Shown here: positions 32,759 through 41,732 of the stretch, piece by piece
Numbering within the stretch: position 1 is the first letter of the stretch
How the letters are laid out: every line of letters begins with the position of its first letter
Assembly: GCF_040096055.1 (NCBI RefSeq)
Contig: NZ_JBBMFK010000009.1
Span: 62,001 to 126,000, forward strand
DNA: 64,000 bases
Direction of reading: 5' to 3'
DNA from: Pseudoflavonifractor intestinihominis
GTDB lineage: Bacteria > Bacillota > Clostridia > Oscillospirales > Oscillospiraceae
The notes under the pieces: model-generated
What the model was told of the DNA's origin: nothing
Seen by the model: the letters and a program-made list of their open reading frames with translations, nothing else
Database searches by the model: none
Position numbers and translations under genes: made by a program

Positions 32759-33214
32759 TCAAACACGGACGTACAGCCGCACCTGGGCCACGTCCTTCTT
32801 GGGGAAGGTCACGGCTCCCTTGGGGAGCTCTACCGTCACATCGCCGTCCTCGTAGCCTTTCAGAATGCCCACATGGTCCTTGCGGCCCTCCACGGGGCGG
32901 TAGAGGCGGACCTCCACCTCGGCGCCCAGGAAGGCGGCGAAGTGCTCCGGGTGCCGGAGGACCCGGTCGATGCCTGCGGAGGAGACCTCCAGGGTGTAGC
33001 TGCCCTCGATGGGGTCGGCCTCGTCCAGGGCGTCGGACAGGGGCCGGGACACGGCCTCGCAGTCGTCGATGGTTACGCCGCCCTCCTTGTCCAGATAGAC
33101 CCGGAGAAACCAGGTGCCCGCCTCACGCACATACTCCACATCCCAGATGCTGCAGCCGTTTTCCGCCGCGATGGGCTGGGCCAGCGCCCGGACCAGCTCA
33201 GTGACTTTCGCCAT
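32759..33214 (-). CDS. rimP: Ribosome maturation factor RimP
   Basis: Needed for 30S assembly. Motifs LAQPIAAENGCSIWDVEYVR, LRVYLDKEGGVTIDDCEAVS and YTLEVSSAGIDRVLRHPEHF are typical. It is the first gene of the operon, with a GGAGG site close before ATG 33214 and about 105 nt of leader. Confidence 0.95.
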   Translation of the reverse strand: MAKVTELVRALAQPIAAENGCSIWDVEYVREAGTWFLRVYLDKEGGVTIDDCEAVSRPLSDALDEADPIEGSYTLEVSSAGIDRVLRHPEHFAAFLGAEVEVRLYRPVEGRKDHVGILKGYEDGDVTVELPKGAVTFPKKDVAQVRLYVRV

Positions 33215-33325
33215 AGAGGAGCCTCCTTCGGTATAAAATGTCAGAAAAAACCAAACCGGTTTTTTTCAATAATAAAGAGCGGAGCAAAGCCCCACTCTCA
33301 CCATACTTCCTCTACTATCATACGC

Positions 33326-33354
33326 AGTATACCACGGAACGCGTTCCATTGCAA
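33326..33354 (-). promoter_or_regulatory. Promoter of the rimP-nusA-infB operon with palindrome in the spacer
   Basis: On the minus strand TTGCAA (33354-33349) and TATACT (33331-33326) are 17 nt apart. The spacer contains the perfect 12-nt palindrome GGAACGCGTTCC (33336-33347), placed as a repressor operator would be. Confidence 0.75.
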
Positions 33355-33512
33355 GGCCTTTCCCTGTTTTTTCACAGGATGAGGGCAGGTAAAAATGGAC
33401 GAAATGGAGGCTGGAAGGAGAAAAAACAGCCGGCCTGCAACATTTTTACGCTTTGCAGCGATATCATTACAGAGAAAGCGGACAGCGGGAGGCCCTGGCA
33501 GCGTATTCCGCG

Positions 33513-33541
33513 TTGACATGAACTGAAATTGTACTTAAAAT
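33513..33541 (+). promoter_or_regulatory. Promoter of the moxR operon
   Basis: TTGACA (33513-33518) and TAAAAT (33536-33541) are 17 nt apart, with an A/T-rich downstream region. Confidence 0.8.
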
Positions 33542-33614
33542 AATATGCATTGGATAAACCGTAAAATAAAGGATTATTCTACATATATAAAAAGGAAAAT
33601 GAGGAGAAAGAGGC

Positions 33615-34529
33615 ATGAACCAGGCAGTACATATCTTACAGGAAGTGAAGAAGGCGGTGGTGGGCAAGGACGAGGTGATCGCCCGTGCCCTGCTGGCCAT
33701 CCTGGCCCGGGGGCACATCCTGCTGGAGGACATCCCCGGCGTGGGCAAGACCACCATGGCCCTGGCCTTCTCCCGTGCGCTGTCCCTGGACTACAACCGG
33801 GTGCAGTTCACCCCCGATGTGATGCCCTCCGACATCACCGGTTTCTCCCTCTATAATAAAGAGACGGGGAAGATGGAGTACCAGCCCGGCGCGGCGCTGT
33901 GCAACCTGTTTCTGGCCGACGAGCTCAACCGGGCCACCAGCCGCACCCAGTCCGCCCTGCTGGAGGCCATGGAGGAGGGCCAGGTGACGGTGGACGGCGT
34001 GTCCCACCCGGTGCCCCGGCCCTTTATCGTCATCGCCACCCAGAACCCGGCGGGGGCTGCGGGCACCCAGCTGCTGCCCGACTCCCAGATGGACCGGTTC
34101 ATGGTGCGGCTGTCCATCGGCTACCCCGCCCCCGAGGCGGAGAAGGAGATGCTCCGCCGCCGGCAGGGGGGCAACCCCCTGGACAGCGTGGAGCGGGTGG
34201 TGGACCACGGCGGCCTGCTGGACCTTCAGAAGCAGGTGGACGCCGTCCACCTGTCCGACCAGGTGCTGGACTATATCGTGGCTCTGGTGGGGGCCACCCG
34301 GGTCCACCCCATGATCGAGCAGGGGGCCAGCCCCCGGGCCTCTCTGGCTCTGTCCGCCATGGCCAAGGCCGCCGCCTTTGTCCAGAACCGGGACTACGTG
34401 CTGCCCGAGGATGTGACCATGGTGTTCAAGGACACGGTGGCCCACCGGCTCATCCTCTCCCCCAGAGCCGGGGAGAACGACCCGCTGGAGGACGTGATGC
34501 GGGCGGTGACGCCGCCCAAGGTGCAGTAA
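33615..34529 (+). CDS. MoxR-family AAA+ ATPase
   Basis: Chaperone-like ATPase that usually acts with DUF58 and transglutaminase partners. Walker A EDIPGVGKTTMA, Walker B NLFLADELNRA, sensor-1 VIATQNPAG and arginine-finger region DSQMDRF are present. Its 304 residues fit the family. GGAG lies about 8 nt before ATG 33615. The downstream ATG overlaps its stop (TAATG). Confidence 0.93.
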   Translation: MNQAVHILQEVKKAVVGKDEVIARALLAILARGHILLEDIPGVGKTTMALAFSRALSLDYNRVQFTPDVMPSDITGFSLYNKETGKMEYQPGAALCNLFLADELNRATSRTQSALLEAMEEGQVTVDGVSHPVPRPFIVIATQNPAGAAGTQLLPDSQMDRFMVRLSIGYPAPEAEKEMLRRRQGGNPLDSVERVVDHGGLLDLQKQVDAVHLSDQVLDYIVALVGATRVHPMIEQGASPRASLALSAMAKAAAFVQNRDYVLPEDVTMVFKDTVAHRLILSPRAGENDPLEDVMRAVTPPKVQ

Positions 34530-35536
34530 TGGCCCGGTGCCGGGTGGGGTATCTGCTGGCGCTGGGGGCGGCGGTACTCTTTTTCGTGTGTTTCAACGGA
34601 TATTTTTCCTTCTATGTCCTGGTGCTCGCTCTGGTGTTCCCCCTGTTCTCTCTGCTGGTGAGCCTGCCGGGCATGCTGGGCTGCGCCGTGGAGCTGGGCC
34701 TGTCTGCCCGGGCTGTGCGCCGGAACGAGACGGCGGAGGCCCAGCTCACTGTCATCAGCCGCAGCCGCCTGCCGGTGGCGCGGCTGACCGTGGACCTGAG
34801 ATGGGACAACGCCATGAACGGCCAGTCCGGCGGAGCCCGGGTCAAGCTGTCCGGGGCGTCCCTGGGGGCGGTGCGGCGGGAGGGCCTGCCCACCGGCCAC
34901 TGCGGCATGGTGCGCTGCCGGGTGGCGCGGGTGCGGGTGTGCGACCTGCTGGGGCTGTTCGCCTTCCGGCGGCCCATTCCCCCGGCGGCCGAGCTGGCGG
35001 TGCTCCCCCTGGACCTGCCCCCCGAGCCGGTGCCGGCCCTGCTGGGGGCGGAGAAGAACCAGGTCATGCGGCCCCGGCCCGGCGGCGGCCCCGGCGAGGA
35101 CTACGACCTGCGGCCCTACCGGGCTGGGGACCCCCTCCGCTCGGTCCACTGGAAGCTGTCCACCAAGGTGGATGCCCTGGTGGTGCGGGAGACCCTGGAG
35201 CCCCAGAAGGCCGTCATTGTCCTGAGCTTTGACCACTTCGGCACACCGGAGGACCTGGACCTGATCCAGGACCGGCTGGAGGCGGTGTCCCGTGCCCTCA
35301 TCGAGCGGGAGCGGCCCCACGCTGTCCGATGGCTGGAGGAGGGGGCGGGCCGGGTCAGGGAGCGGAGAGTGTCCAGCCTGACCGACCTGCGGGCCTGCCA
35401 GTGGGAGATCTTCTCCACCCCCGCCCCGGCTGACGGCCACACCGCGGCGGCCAGACTGAATGGGGGCGGCGGCGCCCTGGTCCGCAGTCTCCACATCACC
35501 GCCGGGGACGGCAGGGGAGAGGAGGGTACCCAATGA
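34529..35536 (+). CDS. DUF58 domain protein
   Basis: Two N-terminal membrane helices (about residues 6-50) are followed by a cytoplasmic region ending in the DUF58 motif RPYRAGDPLRSVHWKLSTK with VDALVVRE. Such proteins are standard partners of MoxR ATPases, and some carry von Willebrand-like folds. It overlaps moxR by 1 nt and the next gene by 4 nt, so all three are translationally coupled. Confidence 0.9.
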   Translation: MARCRVGYLLALGAAVLFFVCFNGYFSFYVLVLALVFPLFSLLVSLPGMLGCAVELGLSARAVRRNETAEAQLTVISRSRLPVARLTVDLRWDNAMNGQSGGARVKLSGASLGAVRREGLPTGHCGMVRCRVARVRVCDLLGLFAFRRPIPPAAELAVLPLDLPPEPVPALLGAEKNQVMRPRPGGGPGEDYDLRPYRAGDPLRSVHWKLSTKVDALVVRETLEPQKAVIVLSFDHFGTPEDLDLIQDRLEAVSRALIERERPHAVRWLEEGAGRVRERRVSSLTDLRACQWEIFSTPAPADGHTAAARLNGGGGALVRSLHITAGDGRGEEGTQ

Positions 35537-37848
35537 GAGAAAATCTCACCCTCACCCGCCGCACAGCGGTGGTCCTCTCCGACTGCCTGATGCTCTTCCT
35601 GGGCCTGTACGGCACGGTGTTCTGCCTGATCTCCGCCTTCCACCTGCCGGTGGACTACCGGACCATCACCGTCACCTGCCTGGTGTGCGCGCCCCTCTTT
35701 ACAGCGGTGTTTTCCCTGCCCTGGCGCTGGGCCAGAGGGGCGCTTTATCTGGGCTGTGCCGCCGCTGTGGCGGTGACGGCCTGGCGCTGGCTGGATCTGC
35801 TGGAGCTGGGCGGCCTGGTGCTGGCCCGGCAGGTGGTGAACACCTTCGCCTGGGCTCTGGGCAGCAGTGTGACCCTGGATATCACATCCCTGACCGGCGA
35901 GACCACCCTGGGGAGCGAGGCGGCGGCCATGACCGCCCTGTTCCTCCTGCTGACCGTGGCCCTGGCCTTCTGGATCGGGTGGCTGTGGCAGCGGATGCGG
36001 TCCTTCTGGCTCACCTTCTGGGGCACCTTCCCGCTGCTGGCGCTGCCGCTGTCGGTGACCGTAACCCCGGGCTGGACGCCCCTGCTGATGCTGCTCCTGT
36101 TCTGGGGCGTGGGCCTGCTGGTGCGCCAGGCCAACAAGAAGGACCTGTCCGGCAGCGCCAAGACCGTGCTCATGACGCTGCCCCTGTGCGCCCTGCTGCT
36201 GGCGGGGCTGGGGCTGGCCCTGCCCAGGGAGGAGTACGAGCAGACCGACTGGGCGGCGGAGGCCCGGCTGGAGATCATCGACCGCCTGGCGGCGGCCGGG
36301 CGGGGCGTGGCCAACGCCGGGGCGGACCTGGGCCTGGCCTCCGGCTCCGACCAGATCGACCTGAGCCGGGTGGGACCCCTGGACTTTGACGGCGACACGG
36401 CCCTGCGGGTGCGCAGCGAGACCACCGGCCACATCTACCTGCGTGGCTTCTCCTCCGCCGTCTACACCGGCGGCGGCTGGGAACAGCTGTCCGACGAGGT
36501 GTACCAGCAGATGCGGGAGGGGTGGACGTTTACCGTGCCCGATATGGCGGCTATCTCCTCCATGAAGAGCGGGACGGAACTGCAGATAGACGGCATCGGG
36601 GACTACCAGCCCATCAACTTCCCCGCCATGGCGGACGCCGATGCAGATTCTGTCCGCATCGAGGTGGAGAACGTGGGGGCGGCCGACCGGTTCGTGTACA
36701 CCCCCTACCAGCTGAGCACCACCCCCGACCGGATGACCGGCGCGGAGTTCGTGGGGGACGCCTATCTGGCCCGTGGCACCGGCGTGTGGACCCACATCCT
36801 CTACGCCCGTGAGACGGCCAGCCCCCTCAGGGCCAGGCTCACGGGGGATGCCGCACAGGCGGAGGAGAGCTACCGCTATTTCGTCTATGAGAACTACCTT
36901 CAGCTCCCCGAGGAGCTGAAGCCGGAGATTGACGGGCTGGTGCAGGACCTGGCGGGCTGGAACAGCCCGGAGGCCATGGAGGAGATGGAGGCGAACATGG
37001 ATCAGGGGGTACCGTACGCTGTGTCCCTGACCCGGTACATCGCAGCCTATCTGTCCTCCATCGCCGTCTACGACCCGGACACCCCCGCGGCCCCGGATGG
37101 CACGGACTTTGTCACCCACTTCCTGGACGAGGGCCGGGGCTACTGCATGCACTTCGCCACCACCGCCACCCTGATGCTGCGGAGCATCGGTCTGCCTGCC
37201 CGGTATGTGTCCGGCTATGTGGCGGACACGGTGGCGGGGGAGTGGGTGGATGTGCCCGACTACAACGCCCACGCCTGGGTGGAGGTGTACCTGACGGGGT
37301 ACGGCTGGCAGCCGGTGGAGGTGACGCCGGGCTACGACGGCACCTTTGCCTGGGAGAAGGAGCCGGAGGAGACGCCGGCGCCCACCGAGACCCAGGCCCC
37401 CGAGGCCACCCCCGCGCCCACCCACAGCCAGGCGCCGCGGCCCACCTGGGAGCCAGCGACGCCGGAGGGGACAGAGGAGCGGGAGCCCCTCAGCCCCTGG
37501 CTGTGGCTGCTGGCCATTCCCGCTGTGCTGGTGCTGGCGGTAGCCGGTCTGGTGCTCCGCCGCCATCTGGCGGCCCGGAGCAGAGCCCGTAAGTTCGGAC
37601 AGCCCGATCCCAACCGGGCGGTGATCGAGATGTATCTCTACATGGAGAAGGTGGCCGCCCACACCGGCGGGACCGTGGACCAGACCCTGGAGACCCTGGC
37701 CAAGAAGGCGACCTTCAGCGCCCACGTGCTGACGGCCCAGGAGCGGGAGACCGCCCGCGCTCTGACGGAGCAGGGGGCCGAAGCGGCGGACCAGAGCCGG
37801 GGCAGACTGGACCGGCTGGTGTTCCGGTACGTTCTGGGACTGTATTGA
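35533..37848 (+). CDS. TgpA-like membrane transglutaminase-domain protein
   Basis: A polytopic protein of 771 residues. About six N-terminal helices (1-230) precede an extracellular transglutaminase-like domain with catalytic motifs GRGYCMHFATTATLMLRSIG (Cys) and YNAHAWVEVY (His). A Pro/Thr-rich stretch (ETPAPTETQAPEATPAP) leads to a C-terminal helix and a cytoplasmic DUF4129-like tail. With MoxR and DUF58 it forms a conserved module thought to act at the cell envelope. The substrate is unknown. Confidence 0.9.
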   Translation: MRENLTLTRRTAVVLSDCLMLFLGLYGTVFCLISAFHLPVDYRTITVTCLVCAPLFTAVFSLPWRWARGALYLGCAAAVAVTAWRWLDLLELGGLVLARQVVNTFAWALGSSVTLDITSLTGETTLGSEAAAMTALFLLLTVALAFWIGWLWQRMRSFWLTFWGTFPLLALPLSVTVTPGWTPLLMLLLFWGVGLLVRQANKKDLSGSAKTVLMTLPLCALLLAGLGLALPREEYEQTDWAAEARLEIIDRLAAAGRGVANAGADLGLASGSDQIDLSRVGPLDFDGDTALRVRSETTGHIYLRGFSSAVYTGGGWEQLSDEVYQQMREGWTFTVPDMAAISSMKSGTELQIDGIGDYQPINFPAMADADADSVRIEVENVGAADRFVYTPYQLSTTPDRMTGAEFVGDAYLARGTGVWTHILYARETASPLRARLTGDAAQAEESYRYFVYENYLQLPEELKPEIDGLVQDLAGWNSPEAMEEMEANMDQGVPYAVSLTRYIAAYLSSIAVYDPDTPAAPDGTDFVTHFLDEGRGYCMHFATTATLMLRSIGLPARYVSGYVADTVAGEWVDVPDYNAHAWVEVYLTGYGWQPVEVTPGYDGTFAWEKEPEETPAPTETQAPEATPAPTHSQAPRPTWEPATPEGTEEREPLSPWLWLLAIPAVLVLAVAGLVLRRHLAARSRARKFGQPDPNRAVIEMYLYMEKVAAHTGGTVDQTLETLAKKATFSAHVLTAQERETARALTEQGAEAADQSRGRLDRLVFRYVLGLY

Positions 37849-37852
37849 GCGA

Positions 37853-37892
37853 AAAAAGCCTGCCGGACGCATATGCGTCCGGCAGGCTTTTT
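37853..37892. terminator. Bidirectional terminator
   Basis: A fully self-complementary 40-nt hairpin (37853-37892) starts AAAAAGCC and ends GGCTTTTT. It serves the transglutaminase operon and the convergent ABC exporter operon. Confidence 0.9.
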
Positions 37893-37909
37893 GTATGGGA
37901 TGAATGGTC

Positions 37910-39949
37910 TTACTCCAGCTCGAAAGCGCCGGTGTAGAGCTGGTAGTACACGCCGTGCTGGGCGATCAGGTCCTCGTGGCTGCCCCGCTCAATGATGCGG
38001 CCGTGATCCAGCACCATGATGGCGTCGGAGTTGCGGACAGTGGAGAGCCGGTGGGCGATGACGAACACGGTCCGCCCGCTCATCAGGCTGTCCATGCCCC
38101 GCTGGACCAGGGCCTCGGTGTGGGTGTCGATGGAGGAGGTGGCCTCGTCCAGGATCATGACCGGGGGATCGGCCACGGCGGCCCGGGCGATGGCCAGCAG
38201 CTGCCGCTGGCCCTGGGACAGGTTGGCGCCGTTGCCGGTGAGCATGGTGTCGTAGCCCTGAGGCAGGCGGCGGATGAAGTCGTCGGCGTTGGCCAGCACG
38301 GCGGCGGCCTCCACCTCTTCGTCGGTGGCGTCCAGGTTGCCGTACCGGATGTTCTCCCGGACGGTGCCGGTGAACAGGTTGGTGTCCTGGAGCACGATGC
38401 CCAGGGAGCGGCGCAGGTCGCTCTTGCGGATGTTGTTGATGGAGATGCCGTCGTAGCGGATCTTGCCGTCGGCGATGTCGTAGAACCGGTTGATCAGGTT
38501 GGTGATGGTGGTCTTGCCCGCGCCGGTGGCGCCCACGAAGGCCAGCTTCTGGCCGGGCTTGGCGAAGAGGGTGATGCCGTGGAGGATGGTCTTGCCCTGC
38601 TCATAGGCGAAGTCCACGCCGTCGAAGCGCACATCGCCGGAGAGCTTGACCAGGTAGTGGTCCTCCCCCTCCACGTTGCGCACGGGGCCCTGAATGATAC
38701 GGTAGGAGGGGCCGGTCTCGGTCTCCGGGTATTTCCAGGCCCAGGCGGAACCCGCCTCCGGCTTTTTCAGCTCCTTAAGGCTTCCGTCCTCCCGGGTGCG
38801 CACCGGCACCATGGTAGCGCCCACGCCGTGGGGTACCTTCCAGGCCCAGAGGTTGGTCCGCTTCTCGCTCTCCTCCAGCTGGCTGCCCGACTTGTCGTAG
38901 GACACGTTTACCAGGGTGACCACGCCGTGGTCCTCCTCGGGGGCCTCGTCCATCAGCTGGAAGATACGCTCGGCGCCGGCCAGACCCATGATGACGGAGT
39001 TGAGCTGCTGGGAGATCTGGCTGATGGGGTTGCTGAAGCTCTTGGACAGCTGGAGGAAGGAGGCGATAACGCCCAGGGTGATGCCGGTGTCGAAGCCGCC
39101 CAGGGCCATCAGGCCGCCGGCCATGGCCACGATGACGTACTGGATGTTGCCGATGTTGATCATGATGGGCATGAGGATGTTGGCGTACTTGTTGGCCTGA
39201 TAGGCACTGTCGCACAGGGCGTCGTTGACCTCGTCAAAGCCCTTCTCGGCCTCCTCCTCGTGGCAGAAAACCTTGATGACCTTCTGGCCGTTGATCATCT
39301 CCTCGATGTAGCCGTTCAGGTCGCCCAGCTTCATCTGCTGGCGGATAAAGTACTTGGCGCTGCGGCCGGCGATGTAACGGGTGACCACCAGCATGCAGCC
39401 CACGCACAGCAGCACCACGATGGTGAGCCACACGTTCTTGAACAGCATGGCGAAGAAGGTGACGGCGATCATGACCACCGAGTTGAACATCTGGGGGATG
39501 CTCTGAGAGAGCATCTGGCGCAGGGTGTCCACGTCGTTGGTGTACACGCTCATCACGTCGCCGTGGGCGTGGGTGTCAAAGTACTTGATGGGCAGGGTCT
39601 GCATGTGGCTGAACAGGTCGTCGCGGATGGTCTTCTGCACGCCCTGGGAGATGGTCACCATGATCCGGTTGTAGGCCAGGGTGCACAGGGCGCCGGTGAC
39701 GTACAGGCAGGCCATCATGATGAGGGCCTGGAGCAGGGCGGTGTATACCGGGGTCTCCATGGTCAGCAGGGGGGCGATGTAGTCGTCGATGAGGGCCTGG
39801 AGGAACAGGGAGCCGCCCACGGAGGCAATGGCGCTGACCAGGATGCACAGCAGCACCAGGAAGAAGCGGAACTTGTAGCCGGCAAACACATAGCTGAGGA
39901 TCCGACCGGCAGTATGACGTCTGTTGAAGGGCTGGGCTTTCTTATTCAT
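37910..39949 (-). CDS. ABC exporter half-transporter (consensus-site subunit)
   Basis: Six membrane helices and a C-terminal ATPase. Walker A VGATGAGKTTITNL, signature LSQGQRQLL, Walker B PVMILDEATSSID and H-loop VFVIAHRLSTV are all canonical, including the catalytic Glu. Between the membrane and ATPase domains lies an unusual insert of about 80 residues (starting near SGSQLEESEKRTNLWAWKVP) not found in typical members. ATG 39949 (MNKKAQPF) has GGGAGG 8 nt upstream. It overlaps its partner by 8 nt. Probably a multidrug-type heterodimer; the substrate is unknown. Confidence 0.9.
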   Translation of the reverse strand: MNKKAQPFNRRHTAGRILSYVFAGYKFRFFLVLLCILVSAIASVGGSLFLQALIDDYIAPLLTMETPVYTALLQALIMMACLYVTGALCTLAYNRIMVTISQGVQKTIRDDLFSHMQTLPIKYFDTHAHGDVMSVYTNDVDTLRQMLSQSIPQMFNSVVMIAVTFFAMLFKNVWLTIVVLLCVGCMLVVTRYIAGRSAKYFIRQQMKLGDLNGYIEEMINGQKVIKVFCHEEEAEKGFDEVNDALCDSAYQANKYANILMPIMINIGNIQYVIVAMAGGLMALGGFDTGITLGVIASFLQLSKSFSNPISQISQQLNSVIMGLAGAERIFQLMDEAPEEDHGVVTLVNVSYDKSGSQLEESEKRTNLWAWKVPHGVGATMVPVRTREDGSLKELKKPEAGSAWAWKYPETETGPSYRIIQGPVRNVEGEDHYLVKLSGDVRFDGVDFAYEQGKTILHGITLFAKPGQKLAFVGATGAGKTTITNLINRFYDIADGKIRYDGISINNIRKSDLRRSLGIVLQDTNLFTGTVRENIRYGNLDATDEEVEAAAVLANADDFIRRLPQGYDTMLTGNGANLSQGQRQLLAIARAAVADPPVMILDEATSSIDTHTEALVQRGMDSLMSGRTVFVIAHRLSTVRNSDAIMVLDHGRIIERGSHEDLIAQHGVYYQLYTGAFELE

Positions 39950-41675
39950 CGTCGCTGCCTCCCTTCGTCTGGGAATCGTAGATTTCGCGGTATGTCTGGC
40001 AGGTCTTGAGCAGCTCCTCATGGGTACCCATGGCGCTGATCTTTCCGCCCTCCATCACCAGGATCTTGTCCGCGTCCTCAATGGAGGAGATACGCTGGGC
40101 AATGATGAACTTGGTGGTGTCGGGGATCTCGGTCCGGAAGGCCTGGCGGATGAGGGCGTCGGTCTTGGTGTCCACGGCGGAGGTGGAGTCGTCCAGGATG
40201 AGGATCTTGGGCCGCTTCAGCAGGGCGCGGGCAATACACAGACGCTGCTTCTGGCCGCCGGACACGTTGGAGCCGCCCTGCTCGATGTGGGTGTTGTACT
40301 TGTCGGGGAACTCCTGGATGAAGGGGTCGGCCTGGGCCAGACGGCACATGCGGACCATCTCCTCATCGGTGGCGTCGGCGTCGCCCCAGCGCAGGTTCTC
40401 CTTGATGGAGCCGGAGAAGAGCACGTTCTTCTGGAGTACCATGGCCACCTGCTGGCGCAGGGCCTCCATGTCGTAGTCCCGGACGTCCACGCCGCCCACC
40501 AGCACCCGGCCCTCGGTGGCGTCGTACAGGCGGGGGATGAGCTGGACCAGGGTGGTCTTGGAGGTGCCGGTGCCGCCCAGGATGCCCACGGTCTCGCCCG
40601 ACTTGACGGTCAGGTTCACGTCCTTCAGGCACTCCTTATTGGGGTCGTTGGCGTAGCTGAAGCCCACGTTCTCAAAGACCACGGAGCCGTCCTTCACCTC
40701 GGTGACGGGGTTGGGACCGTTCTTCAGGTCGCTCTCCTCGCTGAGCAGCTCATAGATACGCTCGGCGGAGGCGCGGGCCAGGATGATCTGCACCAGCACC
40801 ATGGAGCACATCATCAGGCTCATGAGGATCATCATGATGTAGCTGAACATGCTGGTCAGGTTGCCGGTGGTGATCTCGCCGCCCACCACCAGATGGGCGC
40901 CCACCCAGGACACGGTCAGCATACAGCCGTACACGCACAGCTGCATCAGGGGCGCATTGAAGGAGATGAGCTTCTCGGCCCTGGTGAAGTCGGTGAAGAT
41001 CTCGTTGGAGACGTTGCCGAACTTGGCCCGCTCGTGGTCCTCGCGGACAAAGGACTTGACCACCCGGATGCCCAGCAGGTTCTCCTGCACCACGTTGTTG
41101 AGCCAGTCGTACTTCTTGAACACCCGCTCGAAGATGGGGTGGGCGTTGGTCATGATGAGGAACAGGCCCAGAGCCAGGATGGGGATGACAATCAGGAAGA
41201 TAAGGGCCAGCTTGGGGCTGATGGTAAAGGTGAGGGCCCAGGCGCAGATGAGCATGATGGGGCAGCGCACGGCGATGCGGATGATCATCATGAAGGCCAT
41301 CTGCACGTTGGTCACATCGGTGGTCAGGCGGGTGATGATGCCGCCGGTGGAGAACTTGTCGATATTGGAGAAGGAGAACTTCTGCACGTTGCGGTACATC
41401 TCCCGGCGCAGATTGCGGGAGAAGCCGGTGGCGGCCTTTGCGGCGAAGCGGCCGGACAGGGCGCCGAACAGCAGGGCCACCAGGGCCATCACCACCAGCA
41501 GTACGCCGTACCGCACGATGTTCTCCATGCTCCCGGCCTCGATGCCCTTGTCGATGAGCTGGGCCATCATCATGGGGATCAGAACATCAAAGGCCACCTC
41601 GAAGATAACGAAGATGGGGGTCAGGATGGTGTCCCGCTTGTACTCCTGAATACAGGCGTTCAGACGTTTGATCAT
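39942..41675 (-). CDS. ABC exporter half-transporter (degenerate-site subunit)
   Basis: Six membrane helices plus an ATPase domain. The catalytic residues deviate: Walker A reads GGTGTSKTT (Ser before Lys), Walker B ends ILILDDSTSAVD (Asp instead of catalytic Glu), and the H-loop is FIIAQRISSI (Gln instead of His). The signature NVSGGQKQRL is intact. This matches heterodimeric exporters of the BmrCD / TM287-288 type, where one ATP site is inactive. AAAGGAG precedes ATG 41675. It lies directly after the MarR regulator. Confidence 0.92.
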   Translation of the reverse strand: MIKRLNACIQEYKRDTILTPIFVIFEVAFDVLIPMMMAQLIDKGIEAGSMENIVRYGVLLVVMALVALLFGALSGRFAAKAATGFSRNLRREMYRNVQKFSFSNIDKFSTGGIITRLTTDVTNVQMAFMMIIRIAVRCPIMLICAWALTFTISPKLALIFLIVIPILALGLFLIMTNAHPIFERVFKKYDWLNNVVQENLLGIRVVKSFVREDHERAKFGNVSNEIFTDFTRAEKLISFNAPLMQLCVYGCMLTVSWVGAHLVVGGEITTGNLTSMFSYIMMILMSLMMCSMVLVQIILARASAERIYELLSEESDLKNGPNPVTEVKDGSVVFENVGFSYANDPNKECLKDVNLTVKSGETVGILGGTGTSKTTLVQLIPRLYDATEGRVLVGGVDVRDYDMEALRQQVAMVLQKNVLFSGSIKENLRWGDADATDEEMVRMCRLAQADPFIQEFPDKYNTHIEQGGSNVSGGQKQRLCIARALLKRPKILILDDSTSAVDTKTDALIRQAFRTEIPDTTKFIIAQRISSIEDADKILVMEGGKISAMGTHEELLKTCQTYREIYDSQTKGGSDDE

Positions 41676-41732
41676 GAAATCGCTCCTTTGCAGTTGGAAT
41701 CGTGAGAGTGCAGGGACCGGCTGTCCCGGGGG

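Larger units (their letters stand above)
33215..33614. other. Intergenic region between divergent rimP and moxR operons
   Basis: This 400-nt stretch holds the two divergent promoters listed separately. In the rimP leader (33236-33275) there is an A/U-rich inverted repeat, with AAAAAACC opposite GGTTTTTT, that looks like a weak attenuator. The middle (33376-33510) contains no supported gene or RNA. Confidence 0.6.

Noticed and set aside
28590..32855. A 1,421-codon open frame on the plus strand opposite infB, ylxQ, ylxR and nusA.
   Set aside because: It is fully antisense to well-identified genes, has a His/Gly/Leu/Val-repetitive composition typical of GC-rich shadow frames, and has no ribosome binding site.
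33336..33347. LexA (SOS) box at the nusA-operon promoter.
   Set aside because: Bacillus-type LexA boxes need GAAC-N4-GTTC; here the half-sites are separated by only two bases.
33394..33525. A 43-residue ORF (MDEMEAGRRKNS...) between the rimP and moxR promoters.
   Set aside because: It has no promoter of its own and a poor ribosome binding site, and it runs into the moxR -35 region. Chance is more likely.
39942..41675. Loss of function of the ABC subunit because of Ser before Lys in Walker A, Asp for Glu in Walker B and Gln in the H-loop.
   Set aside because: These changes are the regular pattern of the degenerate half in heterodimeric exporters, and the partner has the intact residues.
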